A stretch of 9,031 nt of DNA from positions 1 through 9,031 of the forward strand of contig PMBY01000483.1 in assembly GCA_003153875.1 (NCBI GenBank), written 5' to 3'. The position numbers and the translations under genes were made by a program. This stretch comes from Myxococcales bacterium. Lineage in GTDB: Bacteria > Myxococcota > Polyangia > Fen-1088. The notes beneath the pieces are model-generated. The model searched no databases, had not been told where the DNA came from, and worked only from the letters and a program-made list of their open reading frames with translations. This document shows positions 1-7,732 of the stretch, piece by piece; positions within the stretch are counted from its first letter, which is position 1, and each line of letters begins with the position of its first letter.

Positions 1-326
1 TACTGGTACGGGGCATCGAAGTTGCCACTTACCAAGCCGACCTGGCCCTCCTGGCAGTACATCTCGAACGGGTAGTCATTGCCCTTGGTGCCGCTACCCA
101 TGGGTGGTTGGACATGCGTCCAGGCGCCGATGAAGTAGTTGTAGGGCGGTCCGGAGTTGATGCTGAAATTCACGCTGCCGTAATTCTGGCCAGTTTCCGT
201 CGAGTACTGGACGGCGCCGCTCGACCCGGCGGAGCAAGCGGAACTGACCACAGCAGCCGCTAGCACAAACGCCAGTCGCCGGGGCGCTTGCCCAGCCAGA
301 AACACCACTGGTGGTCGTTGTCCCAA
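1..326 (-). CDS. Putative secreted lipoprotein, N-terminal part (3' end outside window)
   Basis: An open minus-strand frame runs from a TTG at 326 to the left edge (108 codons, no stop). The start rests on an AAGGAG Shine-Dalgarno seven bases upstream, with no ATG in frame. The N-terminus is a lipoprotein signal: a basic stretch (PRR, residues 15-17), a hydrophobic core (LAFVLAAAVV, 18-27), then SSAC with the candidate lipidated Cys at residue 31. The -3 residue is Ser rather than the usual Leu, so the lipobox is only partly canonical. The mature part is rich in Gly, Asn, Tyr and Ser (for example NYFIGAWTHVQPP at 63-75) and has few charges, as in extracellular or cell-surface proteins. I do not recognise the family. 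GTG codons at residues 7 and 8 are alternative starts. It lies divergent to the doubtful ORF at 404. Confidence 0.6.
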   Translation of the reverse strand, partial: MGQRPPVVFLAGQAPRRLAFVLAAAVVSSACSAGSSGAVQYSTETGQNYGSVNFSINSGPPYNYFIGAWTHVQPPMGSGTKGNDYPFEMYCQEGQVGLVSGNFDAPYQ

Positions 327-333
327 TCGAGCG

Positions 334-339
334 CTCCTT
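334..339 (-). promoter_or_regulatory. Shine-Dalgarno of the lipoprotein gene
   Basis: AAGGAG on the minus strand lies seven bases before TTG (324-326). It is the strongest ribosome-binding site seen in the window and the reason for choosing the TTG start. Confidence 0.6.
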
Positions 340-403
340 GTATCTCCATGTGGCAAAATGGGCCCATCACCGCAGCCACTTGGCCCAGCTGCCCGAGATC
401 AGG

Positions 404-691
404 ATGCCAGGTGCGCGCGTCCTTGGCCACTCCGACGAGTCCGCGCGAAAAAGCGCGTTTCTGGTGTTCACCGCAAAAGAGATCGCGGCCATCATCGCGA
501 AGCTCCCCGAGTTTGCGACGGTCAACAGCTCCGGCGAGCGTTTCTCGGTCCGAACGCGTTTCGTGGGGCTGCTGCAGTCGCCGGCGATCCGGAATTGTGG
601 CGGTATTCTGGCGGTAAAAGCCCTGGCGAAAAGCGGGACAAAACGGCTACGCGGAAGGTCGCAAAAAAAGCCACCGATGTCGGTGGGTTAG
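404..691 (+). CDS. Doubtful small hypothetical ORF (95 aa)
   Basis: This frame runs from ATG 404 to TAG 691. For codons between 404 and about 590 the third position is roughly 80% G or C by hand count, the pattern expected of real genes in a GC-rich genome. The stretch FTAKEIAAIIAKLPEF looks like an amphipathic helix. Against it, there is no clear Shine-Dalgarno, I recognise no family, and the last codons run antisense through the tRNA terminator hairpin. The second half turns into a Lys/Arg-rich tail typical of read-through. It may be a small gene divergent from the lipoprotein, or the remnant of a gene cut by rearrangement. The frame is open upstream to a GTG at 311, but that would overlap the lipoprotein start. 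Confidence 0.25.
   Translation: MPGARVLGHSDESARKSAFLVFTAKEIAAIIAKLPEFATVNSSGERFSVRTRFVGLLQSPAIRNCGGILAVKALAKSGTKRLRGRSQKKPPMSVG
662..686 (-). terminator. Intrinsic terminator of tRNA-Ala
   Basis: On the minus strand, CCACCG, a four-base loop ACAT and CGGTGG form a GC-rich hairpin (671-686), followed by C and seven T residues (663-669). It starts about 18 bases beyond the tRNA 3' end, so it should end the tRNA transcript. The other strand has no T-run, so it works in one direction only. Confidence 0.85.
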
Positions 692-703
692 GTGACCAAA
701 TTG

Positions 704-776
<73 letters not shown>

Positions 777-801
777 AGAACCCGCCGAAACGGGTCAGGG
801 A

Positions 802-829
802 ATTGTACTTGTGGCGATCAGGTTTGCAA
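802..829 (-). promoter_or_regulatory. Sigma70-type promoter of tRNA-Ala
   Basis: On the minus strand, a -35 box TTGCAA (824-829) and a -10 box TACAAT (802-807, five of six consensus bases) are 16 bases apart. Transcription would start about 19 bases before the mature tRNA, giving a short 5' leader. That leader contains a small hairpin (ACCCG/CGGGT, about 779-794) and would be removed by RNase P. TTGCAA is self-complementary, so it could also serve as a -35 box for the divergent tlyA. Confidence 0.6.
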
Positions 830-843
830 CCAGGAACTCCTGG
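830..843. promoter_or_regulatory. Dyad CCAGGA-AC-TCCTGG in the tRNA/tlyA divergent region
   Basis: A perfect 6-bp inverted repeat with a 2-bp centre lies just upstream of the tRNA -35 box and about 20 bases before the likely tlyA start. Position and symmetry suit an operator, but no regulator family can be named and it may be chance. Confidence 0.25.
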
Positions 844-864
844 GAGTCTATTCTCGTCCCAACC

Positions 865-1659
865 ATGGCGCGCCACCCCGACCCAGAAGCCGCGACCAGG
901 CCCCAGCCGGCCTCGGCCAAGGCGCACGGCGGCCGGGTGCGCGCCGATCTCGCGCTGGTCGAGCAAGGGCTGGCACCCACGCGTGAAAAGGCGCGAGCGC
1001 TCATCCTGGCGGGCCAGGTGCTCGACGGAGATCGCCCGGTTGACAAGGCCGGGGACTTGGTCGGTGTGCAGGCGGCGCTGCGCCTGCGTGGGGAACCCAT
1101 GCCCTACGTTTCGCGCGGGGGAATCAAGTTGGCGCACGCATTGGTGACTTTCGGCCTCGATGTGAACGACTTGGTCGCCGTCGACGTGGGCGCCTCGACG
1201 GGCGGCTTCACCGATTGCCTACTCCAGCGCGGCGCCCGGCGCGTGTACTGCATCGATGTCGGGCACGGCCAGCTCGACTGGAAGCTGGTCTCGGATGCGC
1301 GCGTGGTGGTCATCGATCGCACCAACATCCGCCTCATGCCACCCCAACGCATCCCCGAGCGCTGCGGGTTCGCCGTGGTCGACGTCTCCTTCATCTCCTT
1401 ACGTCTGGTGCTGCCCTTGCTGCCCGCCCTGCTCTCTCCCGGCGCTCCTGTGGTCGCCCTGGTCAAGCCGCAATTCGAGGTGGGCCGGGCCAAGGTGGGC
1501 AAGGGCGGCATCGTGCGCGACGAAGCGGATCGGCTGCTCGCGCTCGATGAGGTGAAGGCCGCGGCCCGTGAGCTGGGCTACGAGGTTCTGGGCGAGACCA
1601 CCTCGCCCATCACCGGGGGCAAGGGCAACGTTGAGTATCTGCTCTATCTTCGCCATTGA
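865..1659 (+). CDS. tlyA: TlyA-family rRNA 2'-O-methyltransferase
   Basis: Members of this family, historically called hemolysin A, use S-adenosylmethionine to methylate the 2'-OH of a cytidine in 16S and, in some species, 23S rRNA. This modulates ribosome function and capreomycin sensitivity. The 264-aa product has an N-terminal S4 RNA-binding domain (about 25-85, RADLALVEQGLAPTREKARALI) and an FtsJ-like Rossmann methyltransferase domain. The SAM-binding loop is DVGASTGGFTD (107-117). All four residues of the K-D-K-E tetrad are visible: K88 (GGIKL), D173 (VVDVSF), K201 (VKPQFE) and E257 (NVEYLL). I chose ATG 865. The frame is open back to GTG 811, but that would place the tRNA promoter inside the gene. 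GTG 937 would give a family-like N-terminus starting at the S4 domain. No start has a good Shine-Dalgarno. The epimerase follows after 34 nt and may be co-transcribed. Confidence 0.9.
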   Translation: MARHPDPEAATRPQPASAKAHGGRVRADLALVEQGLAPTREKARALILAGQVLDGDRPVDKAGDLVGVQAALRLRGEPMPYVSRGGIKLAHALVTFGLDVNDLVAVDVGASTGGFTDCLLQRGARRVYCIDVGHGQLDWKLVSDARVVVIDRTNIRLMPPQRIPERCGFAVVDVSFISLRLVLPLLPALLSPGAPVVALVKPQFEVGRAKVGKGGIVRDEADRLLALDEVKAAARELGYEVLGETTSPITGGKGNVEYLLYLRH

Positions 1660-1664
1660 TAGCC

Positions 1665-1678
1665 ACGGCACGTGCCGT
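1665..1678. repeat. 14-bp perfect palindrome between tlyA and the epimerase
   Basis: ACGGCACGTGCCGT begins six bases after the tlyA stop and ends 15 bases before the epimerase ATG. There is no T-run, so it is not an intrinsic terminator. It could be a protein-binding dyad or an mRNA hairpin in the intercistronic gap. Confidence 0.4.
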
Positions 1679-1693
1679 CTATTGTGATCCCTC

Positions 1694-2665
1694 ATGGAAA
1701 TCCTTGTCACCGGCGCGGCCGGCTTCATCGGTTCTCACTTGGCCGAGCGCCTGGTCGCGCGCGGGGATCGAGTCACGGGCTTTGACAACTTCGACGATTT
1801 CTATCCCCGAGCCGTAAAGGAACGGAATCTGGCGGGGCTTCGTCGAAACCCGGCCTTCCGCTTGGTCGAGGGCGACTTGACCGACCCGCAGGACATTGCC
1901 TCTGCCTTGGACGCCGCGGGCAAAGTCGACGCCGTAGTGCACCTGGCGGCGCTGGCCGGAGTACGGCCATCGATCACGAACCCGCAGCGCTACTGGGCGG
2001 TGAATGTGACCGGTACGCTGCACCTGTTTTCCGCCTGTCGCGCGCGCGGAATCCAGCGGTTCGTGTTCGGCTCGTCGTCCTCGGTCTACGGCAAAGACAG
2101 TCAGGTGCCATTTTGCGAAAGCGATCCCTGCACCCGGCCGCTCTCGCCCTACGCCGCGACCAAACGGGCGGGCGAGATGCTCGCCTTCACCGAGCACCAC
2201 CTGTACGGCTCGTCGATCACCTGCTTGCGTTTCTTCACCGTGTACGGCCCGCGCCAGCGCCCCGACTTGGCCATCCACAAGTTCACCAGGCTGATTGCCG
2301 GCGACCAGCCCGTCGAGCTGTTTGGCGACGGAAACACCTCGCGTGACTACACCTGGATCGACGACATCCTCGACGGCGTGTTGGCCGCCGTCGAGCAGCA
2401 GGCCCGCAGCCCCAATCCTGCGTATCGCATCTACAATCTGGGCGGCGCCCATCCCACCAGCCTCAAGACTCTGGTGGATCGCATCGCCGCCGCGCTGGGA
2501 AAAGCGGCACGCATCGACTGGCAACCCGAACAGCCGGGCGACATGCCACACACCCTGGCTGACCTAGAGCTCTCGCAAGGCGATCTGGGCTACGCGCCCA
2601 AGGTCAGCATCGAGCAAGGCATTCCCCGCTTCGTGGCCTGGTGGCGCGCCGAGAACGGGAAGTAG
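1694..2665 (+). CDS. NAD-dependent epimerase, probably UDP-glucuronate 4-epimerase
   Basis: This 323-aa extended short-chain dehydrogenase/reductase is of normal family length. It has the NAD-binding motif GAAGFIG (G7, G10, G13), an acidic residue D31 after the second strand for the NAD ribose, the Ser cluster at 127-130 (SSSSVYG), and the catalytic pair Y153/K157 (YAATK). The stretch FDNFDDFYPRAVKERNL (30-46) and the substrate loop FTVYGPRQRPDLAI (181-194) resemble UDP-glucuronate 4-epimerases more than GalE. The likely reaction is UDP-glucuronate to UDP-galacturonate in the cytosol. The adjacent UDP-glucose dehydrogenase would make that substrate, which supports the call. UDP-glucose 4-epimerase or another NDP-sugar epimerase/dehydratase remains possible. 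The ATG has only a weak GTGA upstream. The stop TAG directly abuts the stop of the convergent ugd. Confidence 0.82.
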   Translation: MEILVTGAAGFIGSHLAERLVARGDRVTGFDNFDDFYPRAVKERNLAGLRRNPAFRLVEGDLTDPQDIASALDAAGKVDAVVHLAALAGVRPSITNPQRYWAVNVTGTLHLFSACRARGIQRFVFGSSSSVYGKDSQVPFCESDPCTRPLSPYAATKRAGEMLAFTEHHLYGSSITCLRFFTVYGPRQRPDLAIHKFTRLIAGDQPVELFGDGNTSRDYTWIDDILDGVLAAVEQQARSPNPAYRIYNLGGAHPTSLKTLVDRIAAALGKAARIDWQPEQPGDMPHTLADLELSQGDLGYAPKVSIEQGIPRFVAWWRAENGK

Positions 2666-3979
<1,314 letters not shown>

Positions 3980-3982
<3 letters not shown>

Positions 3983-4002
3983 GATGGCGCCAGCGTATCA
4001 TG
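3980..4002. repeat. Inverted repeat framing two divergent ATGs
   Basis: CATGAT (3980-3985) and ATCATG (3997-4002) are a perfect inverted repeat around an 11-base spacer that contains GGCGCC. The left arm holds the ugd start codon. The right arm holds an ATG in frame with the nucleotidyltransferase. It may be a shared operator or coincidence. Confidence 0.3.
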
Positions 4003-4044
4003 AAGGTGCTCACCTGGATGGCGTCCGTAGTACCATGGCCACCC

Positions 4045-5061
4045 ATGCAGGTGATGATTCTCGCGGCGGGCCGTTCGACCCGGCTCGGCTCTCTCGGCCT
4101 GGCGCTTCCCAAGCCGCTGCTTCCCGTGTGCGGCTATCCCGCAATCACCTACGCCTTGGCCTTGTGCCGCCAAGCCGGCCTGCACGACATCGTGATCAAT
4201 TTGCACCACCACGGCGACAAGATCGGGAAGACGCTGGGCGACGGCTCGCAGTTCGGGGTGAACCTGCGCTACTCCGTCGAAGAAGAGCTGCTCGGCACCG
4301 GCGGCGGGGTGGGCAAAGCCCGCTCGCTGTTTGCTTCCGGGCCGGTGCTCATCATCAACGGGAAAGTCGCGGCCGACATCGATCTGCGTGCGGTCATCAC
4401 AGCCCATGGTCAAGCGCCTCGCAACACCATCGCCACCATGGTGCTGCGCACGGATCCTCATCCCGAACTCTGGGCGCCCATTGGCGTGGATGCCGATGGC
4501 ACCGTGCTGAGCATCCGCGGACAACGCGCGGGCCGCGCCGGCTCATCGTCCCTTGCCCCGCGCATGTTCACCGGTATCCACGTGGTCGACTCGGCGTTGC
4601 TCGACCGCCTGCCCACCGGCGTATCCGACATCATCGGCGACGCGTACATCCCGGCGCTGCAGGCGGGAGACCGCATCGGATCCCTGACCATGACCGGCTA
4701 TTTCGCCGAGCATTCCAACCCTGAAAGCTATCTCGCGGGAAACCTGGCCTTGCTGGCCAATCCCGCCCTGCTCCCCCACCCGCCCGGGCCTCTGGTGGGC
4801 GTGGATCCGGCTGCGCACGTCGATGCTTCCGCCTGCATCGTGGCGCCGGTTCGCCTGGCGGCCGGCGCGGTGGTCGAGGCAGGCGCCGTGGTGGGACCCT
4901 GGGTGGTTGTCAGCGGCGGTGGCCGCGTATCGCCGGGTGCGCAGGTGGTCCGCAGTGTGGTGTGGCCAGGCGCAACCGCGCAGGGAAACCTGGCGGGAAC
5001 CATCCTGGCCCCCGAAAACCCGTTTCTCGCCGAAACGACTCCCCCGCCGCAAACGGTGTAA
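4045..5061 (+). CDS. Sugar-phosphate nucleotidyltransferase with beta-helix-like C-terminus
   Basis: The N-terminal domain (1-235) is an NTP_transferase fold, which makes NDP-sugars from a sugar 1-phosphate and an NTP. The signature loop MILAAGRSTRLG...PKPLLPV (4-28) is clear, followed by LLGTGGGVGKA (82-92), GIHV (177-180) and PESYLAGN (226-233). Residues 250-322 show the loose hexapeptide periodicity of a left-handed beta-helix, as in mannose-1-phosphate guanylyltransferase and GlmU/MurU-like proteins. The substrate cannot be read from sequence. The usual NGD metal motif reads NGK (K107), and the distal Trp-x-Asp is Phe-Ala-Glu (220-222), so catalysis may be altered. I chose ATG 4045 (338 aa) because the fold begins there. 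The frame is open to ATG 4000, which would add 15 residues. It is divergent from ugd. No good Shine-Dalgarno is visible. Confidence 0.82.
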   Translation: MQVMILAAGRSTRLGSLGLALPKPLLPVCGYPAITYALALCRQAGLHDIVINLHHHGDKIGKTLGDGSQFGVNLRYSVEEELLGTGGGVGKARSLFASGPVLIINGKVAADIDLRAVITAHGQAPRNTIATMVLRTDPHPELWAPIGVDADGTVLSIRGQRAGRAGSSSLAPRMFTGIHVVDSALLDRLPTGVSDIIGDAYIPALQAGDRIGSLTMTGYFAEHSNPESYLAGNLALLANPALLPHPPGPLVGVDPAAHVDASACIVAPVRLAAGAVVEAGAVVGPWVVVSGGGRVSPGAQVVRSVVWPGATAQGNLAGTILAPENPFLAETTPPPQTV

Positions 5062-5086
5062 TCGCCATCCCGCGACCATCGCCGAC

Positions 5087-5134
5087 GGCCGTGGCCGTGG
5101 CCGTGGCCGTGGCCGGATCCGGTTCCGGTTCCGG
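5087..5134. repeat. Tandem hexamers GGCCGT (x4) and TTCCGG (x2)
   Basis: Four perfect GGCCGT units occupy 5087-5110, followed by a partial GGCCGG. ATCCGG and two TTCCGG units cover 5117-5134. These are two adjacent short tandem arrays in the gap between the nucleotidyltransferase and cheA genes. Such arrays can change copy number by replication slippage. Confidence 0.8.
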
Positions 5135-5160
5135 CCTACGGCCACCGGCCCCGGAACCGG
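5125..5160. repeat. Long inverted repeat CCGGTTCCGG / CCGGAACCGG
   Basis: Perfect 10-bp arms at 5125-5134 and 5151-5160 flank a 16-base loop. A second copy of the left arm (5119-5128) could pair instead. It sits between two convergent genes (stops at 5061 and 5168), where a bidirectional transcription end is expected. There is no T-run, so intrinsic termination is not shown. Rho-dependent ending or simple mRNA 3' end protection is possible. Confidence 0.55.
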
Positions 5161-5167
5161 CACCCGG

Positions 5168-7447
5168 TCATCGTCCCCCCGCTGCCGGCGGCAGGGCTTG
5201 TTCGCGCAGGCAGGAGGCGACCGCTTCCACCAGGCTGCGTTTGTGGCGCGACTTGGGCAGAAAAGCGTTGGCGCCGGCGGCCAGGGCGCGCTGCCGGGTC
5301 GCCTGCGAAGTGCGCGACGAGAGAACCACGATGGGCAAGCCGCGCAAGGTCGGTTCGTGTCGAATCCGCGCGATCAACTGGAACCCGTCCACGCGGGGCA
5401 TCTCCAGCGCCGTGACAACCGCGTCGAAACGCCGCTCGCCCAAGACATCCCACGCATCCCACCCGTCCTCCGCGGCCACGGTCTGGTAGCCACCGGCGTA
5501 GAGCAAGCGCGCAGCGCTCTCGCGCGCCATGCGCGAATCGTCGACGATGAGCACGCGCGGTTGTCCCCGCCGCGGCCCCGGCGCCGCGATTCGTGGTGGG
5601 CCAAAGGCCGTGTCGGCCAGCGTGCCCAGGTCCAGCACCAGTTGCGCCTTGCCGGCTCCCGACGCCGTCACCCCACCATAGAGCGGAATCAACCCCAGTA
5701 GGGGGCCGGGGGGACGGATCACGACCGTGCGCGGGCCAATGACCTTGTCGCAGGTGAAGACGAAGTCGCGACCGCCGTAGCGCACATGCAAGGCCGCCGC
5801 CCGCCGACCCGGGGGCAACTCGACGCCCAGCAAGGCATGCAGGCGCAGCAGCGGCAGCGCGGGCACGTCCCCGGCCGGGTGCTGGGCCGGCAAGGTCGTC
5901 ACCACGGAATTCCCGGCCAGGATCTCGGGTCCCACCGGCAAGGCCTCGACCACGTGCGCGGCTGGCACGGCGTAAACCTGGCCGCCCAACTTAAACAAGA
6001 GCGCCTGCGTGATGGCACCGCTGAGCGGAACCGAAAGGTGGAACCGCGTGAAGACGCCCGCCCGGTATTCCAGTTTCACCTCGCCGCCTATGTGCGCGAC
6101 GGTACGCTCGACAATGTTGAGGCCCATGCCTCGGCCGGCCAGCGCGTCTGACTGGGAACGACTGGAGAACCCAGGCTCGAACACCGCTTTGACCAAGGCC
6201 TTGTCATCTAGCGCAGCGGCCGCCTCCTGGCGCCCAGCGCGCAGCAGCGCCTGGCGGATGGCCTCCCGATCGATCCCTCCTCCGTCGTCCTCAAAGGTGA
6301 TGAAGACGCAGTCCCCTTCTTGCTCCGTCTTGATGTCGATGCGACCGCGCGGTGGCTTGCCACGCTCGGCGCGCACCATGGCCGGCTCGATTCCGTGCGC
6401 CAGGGCATTGCGCAGAAGGTGCAGCAGCGGGTCGGCGAGCTGATCGACCACACTCTTGTCCAGTTCAACCTCGCCGCCCGTCGCCACCATGTCCACCGGG
6501 CGGCGGCAGCTACGCTCCAACTCGCGCATGGCCGAGCCGAGCCGGCTGTACAGCCACTCCATGGGCACCAGGCGCGCGCGGCGGATCTGATCTTCAAGCT
6601 GCTCCGAGGTGTGGCGCAGGGAACCGGTATCGCTGGCGAGCGCACGGACCGTGCGGTCCAGGTACGAGGAGAAGTTGTTGAAGGAGACCTCCACCTCGCC
6701 CAGGCGATCGAGCACCCGCGTCCTCTCGTCTTGACTCTGAATTTCGCCCGTGGGCAGTCCGGCTCCCAGTTCACCCAGCGAGACGCGCATGGTGTTGCGG
6801 GCCACACGCAGATCGCGCAGCACGCTCTCCAGTTCGTGCACGCGCCGCTCGAGGCGGGTGCGCAGGATGACCAGATCGCCCACACCGTCGAGCAGCACAT
6901 CAAGCCGCTCGGCCTCGACCCGAAGCATGCCCTCGCCGCTGGTGCGCCGGTCGGCCACCGCACGCCGATCCGATTGTCGACGGCGCTCGGGCACCTCGCG
7001 CAGCAGGGCGGCGGGTTCTGCCAGATCGACAGCGCGCGGGGGCGGGGCCGCCAAACGGGCGCTGGTGAGAAGGGCGCGCAGCGAGGAAATCCCCTCGTCG
7101 ATACGTTCCAGGATTCCGAAAGTCGGCGCCAGCTTTCCGGTTCGCATCTCGGCGCACAGCTCTTCCAGCTCGTTGGTGGCCCGCGCGATGGCATCGTGGC
7201 CCACCGAGCCCGCCGCACCCTTGAGCGTGTGCAGATGGCGAAACAAGGCATCTACGATCTGGGGGTCCACCTCCAAGGTGGCCTCCGCGGCGCGCGCCAG
7301 CGCCCGCTCCGCCTCCGTGATGTGGCGCAGGTGCTTGTCCGCCTCGTCGAGAAACAAGCCGCGCAGCAGCTCGGCCTCGCTGGGATTCCACTCACCCAGT
7401 GGGCCGCGCTCGCTGCCGTCCGAGCCGTCTTTTGCGGACGATGCCAT
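5168..7447 (-). CDS. cheA: Hybrid chemotaxis histidine kinase CheA with C-terminal receiver domain
   Basis: The 759-aa cytoplasmic kinase passes phosphate from its own His to response regulators. Domains in order: Hpt (about 25-130) with HTLKG, phospho-His H73; a charged linker RRRQSDRR...DRR (155-168) with no CheY-binding P2; dimerisation helices (174-300); an ATPase with N box RNALAHG (N347, H351), FEDDGGGID (385-393), F box FEPGFSSR (423-430) and GRGMGL (438-443); a CheW-like domain (475-615); and a receiver (630-750). The receiver keeps D636/D637 and K732, but the phosphoacceptor position is A680 (VVTALEMPRVDG), so it should not accept phosphate there. ATG 7447 is chosen because an upstream in-frame ATG at 7531 lies inside the inserted element. 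No Shine-Dalgarno is visible. The domain order resembles FrzE of Myxococcus. It is the last gene of the cheW-mcp-cheA unit, separated from mcp by that insertion. Confidence 0.93.
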   Translation of the reverse strand: MASSAKDGSDGSERGPLGEWNPSEAELLRGLFLDEADKHLRHITEAERALARAAEATLEVDPQIVDALFRHLHTLKGAAGSVGHDAIARATNELEELCAEMRTGKLAPTFGILERIDEGISSLRALLTSARLAAPPPRAVDLAEPAALLREVPERRRQSDRRAVADRRTSGEGMLRVEAERLDVLLDGVGDLVILRTRLERRVHELESVLRDLRVARNTMRVSLGELGAGLPTGEIQSQDERTRVLDRLGEVEVSFNNFSSYLDRTVRALASDTGSLRHTSEQLEDQIRRARLVPMEWLYSRLGSAMRELERSCRRPVDMVATGGEVELDKSVVDQLADPLLHLLRNALAHGIEPAMVRAERGKPPRGRIDIKTEQEGDCVFITFEDDGGGIDREAIRQALLRAGRQEAAAALDDKALVKAVFEPGFSSRSQSDALAGRGMGLNIVERTVAHIGGEVKLEYRAGVFTRFHLSVPLSGAITQALLFKLGGQVYAVPAAHVVEALPVGPEILAGNSVVTTLPAQHPAGDVPALPLLRLHALLGVELPPGRRAAALHVRYGGRDFVFTCDKVIGPRTVVIRPPGPLLGLIPLYGGVTASGAGKAQLVLDLGTLADTAFGPPRIAAPGPRRGQPRVLIVDDSRMARESAARLLYAGGYQTVAAEDGWDAWDVLGERRFDAVVTALEMPRVDGFQLIARIRHEPTLRGLPIVVLSSRTSQATRQRALAAGANAFLPKSRHKRSLVEAVASCLREQALPPAAGGR

Positions 7448-7482
7448 GGCTAAATAGGGCCAGCTAAATGACCGGTCGTGAT

Positions 7483-7495
7483 CTGCGGACCGCAG
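7483..7495. repeat. Short palindrome CTGCGG-A-CCGCAG inside the element
   Basis: Perfect 6-bp arms around one base lie just inside the left terminal repeat. With a 2-base bulge the stem extends by GTG/CAC (7478-7480 and 7496-7498). It may be a subterminal structure of the element. Confidence 0.35.
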
Positions 7496-7580
7496 CACCT
7501 GGGATGGGCCTGAATTGCAGGGCCTTTGCACCCGGATTTCTGCCCATCAATGCGGAGCGGCGGTCAGCCGACACACGTCT

Positions 7581-7615
7581 CCCTCTCCCGACGGGAGAGG
7601 GCTGGGGTGAGGGTG
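7581..7615 (+). repeat. REP-like palindromic repeat, copy 1
   Basis: 7581-7601 is a perfect palindrome with arms CCCTCTCCCG and CGGGAGAGGG around one A, followed by CTGGGGTGAGGGTG. Its translations in other frames (PLPTGEGWGEG, SPQPSPVGRGRR) match a peptide pattern often seen in spurious hypothetical proteins from GC-rich bacteria, which marks it as a dispersed repeat. Confidence 0.75.
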
Positions 7616-7696
7616 CTGGATTGGACGTGAACCCATGCCGCGGACTTGAGACACGACACCGGCGTCGCTTCAGCGTCTGGCCCAGGGAAAACATCA

Positions 7697-7732
7697 CCCT
7701 CACCCCCGGCCCCTCTCCCGACGGGAGAGGGG
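7697..7732 (-). repeat. REP-like palindromic repeat, copy 2 (inverted)
   Basis: 7711-7731 repeats the same 21-base palindrome, with arms extending one base further at 7710/7732. The TGAGGGTG-type tail lies on the opposite side (7697-7709), so this copy is inverted relative to the first. The pair is separated by about 80 bases, an arrangement like REP doublets. Confidence 0.75.

Noticed and set aside
372..392. GCAGC / GCTGC inverted repeat in the lipoprotein upstream region
   Set aside because: Five base pairs in GC-rich DNA are expected by chance, and no promoter boxes accompany it.
442..460. Hairpin CGCGC / GCGCG followed by TTT as a terminator
   Set aside because: The stem is only five pairs with three T residues, and it lies inside the possible ORF with no gene ending there.
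811..864. GTG 811 as start of the TlyA-type gene
   Set aside because: It would overlap the tRNA promoter and add 18 residues absent from the family. ATG 865 is the simpler choice.
4543..5163. Minus-strand frame with repeated Arg-Pro residues
   Set aside because: It is antisense to the nucleotidyltransferase, and its repetitive N-terminus is just the translation of the GGCCGT hexamers.
7448..7531. N-terminal extension of CheA to an ATG at 7531
   Set aside because: The extra 28 codons lie in the inserted element and add no recognisable domain. The Hpt domain fits a start at 7447.
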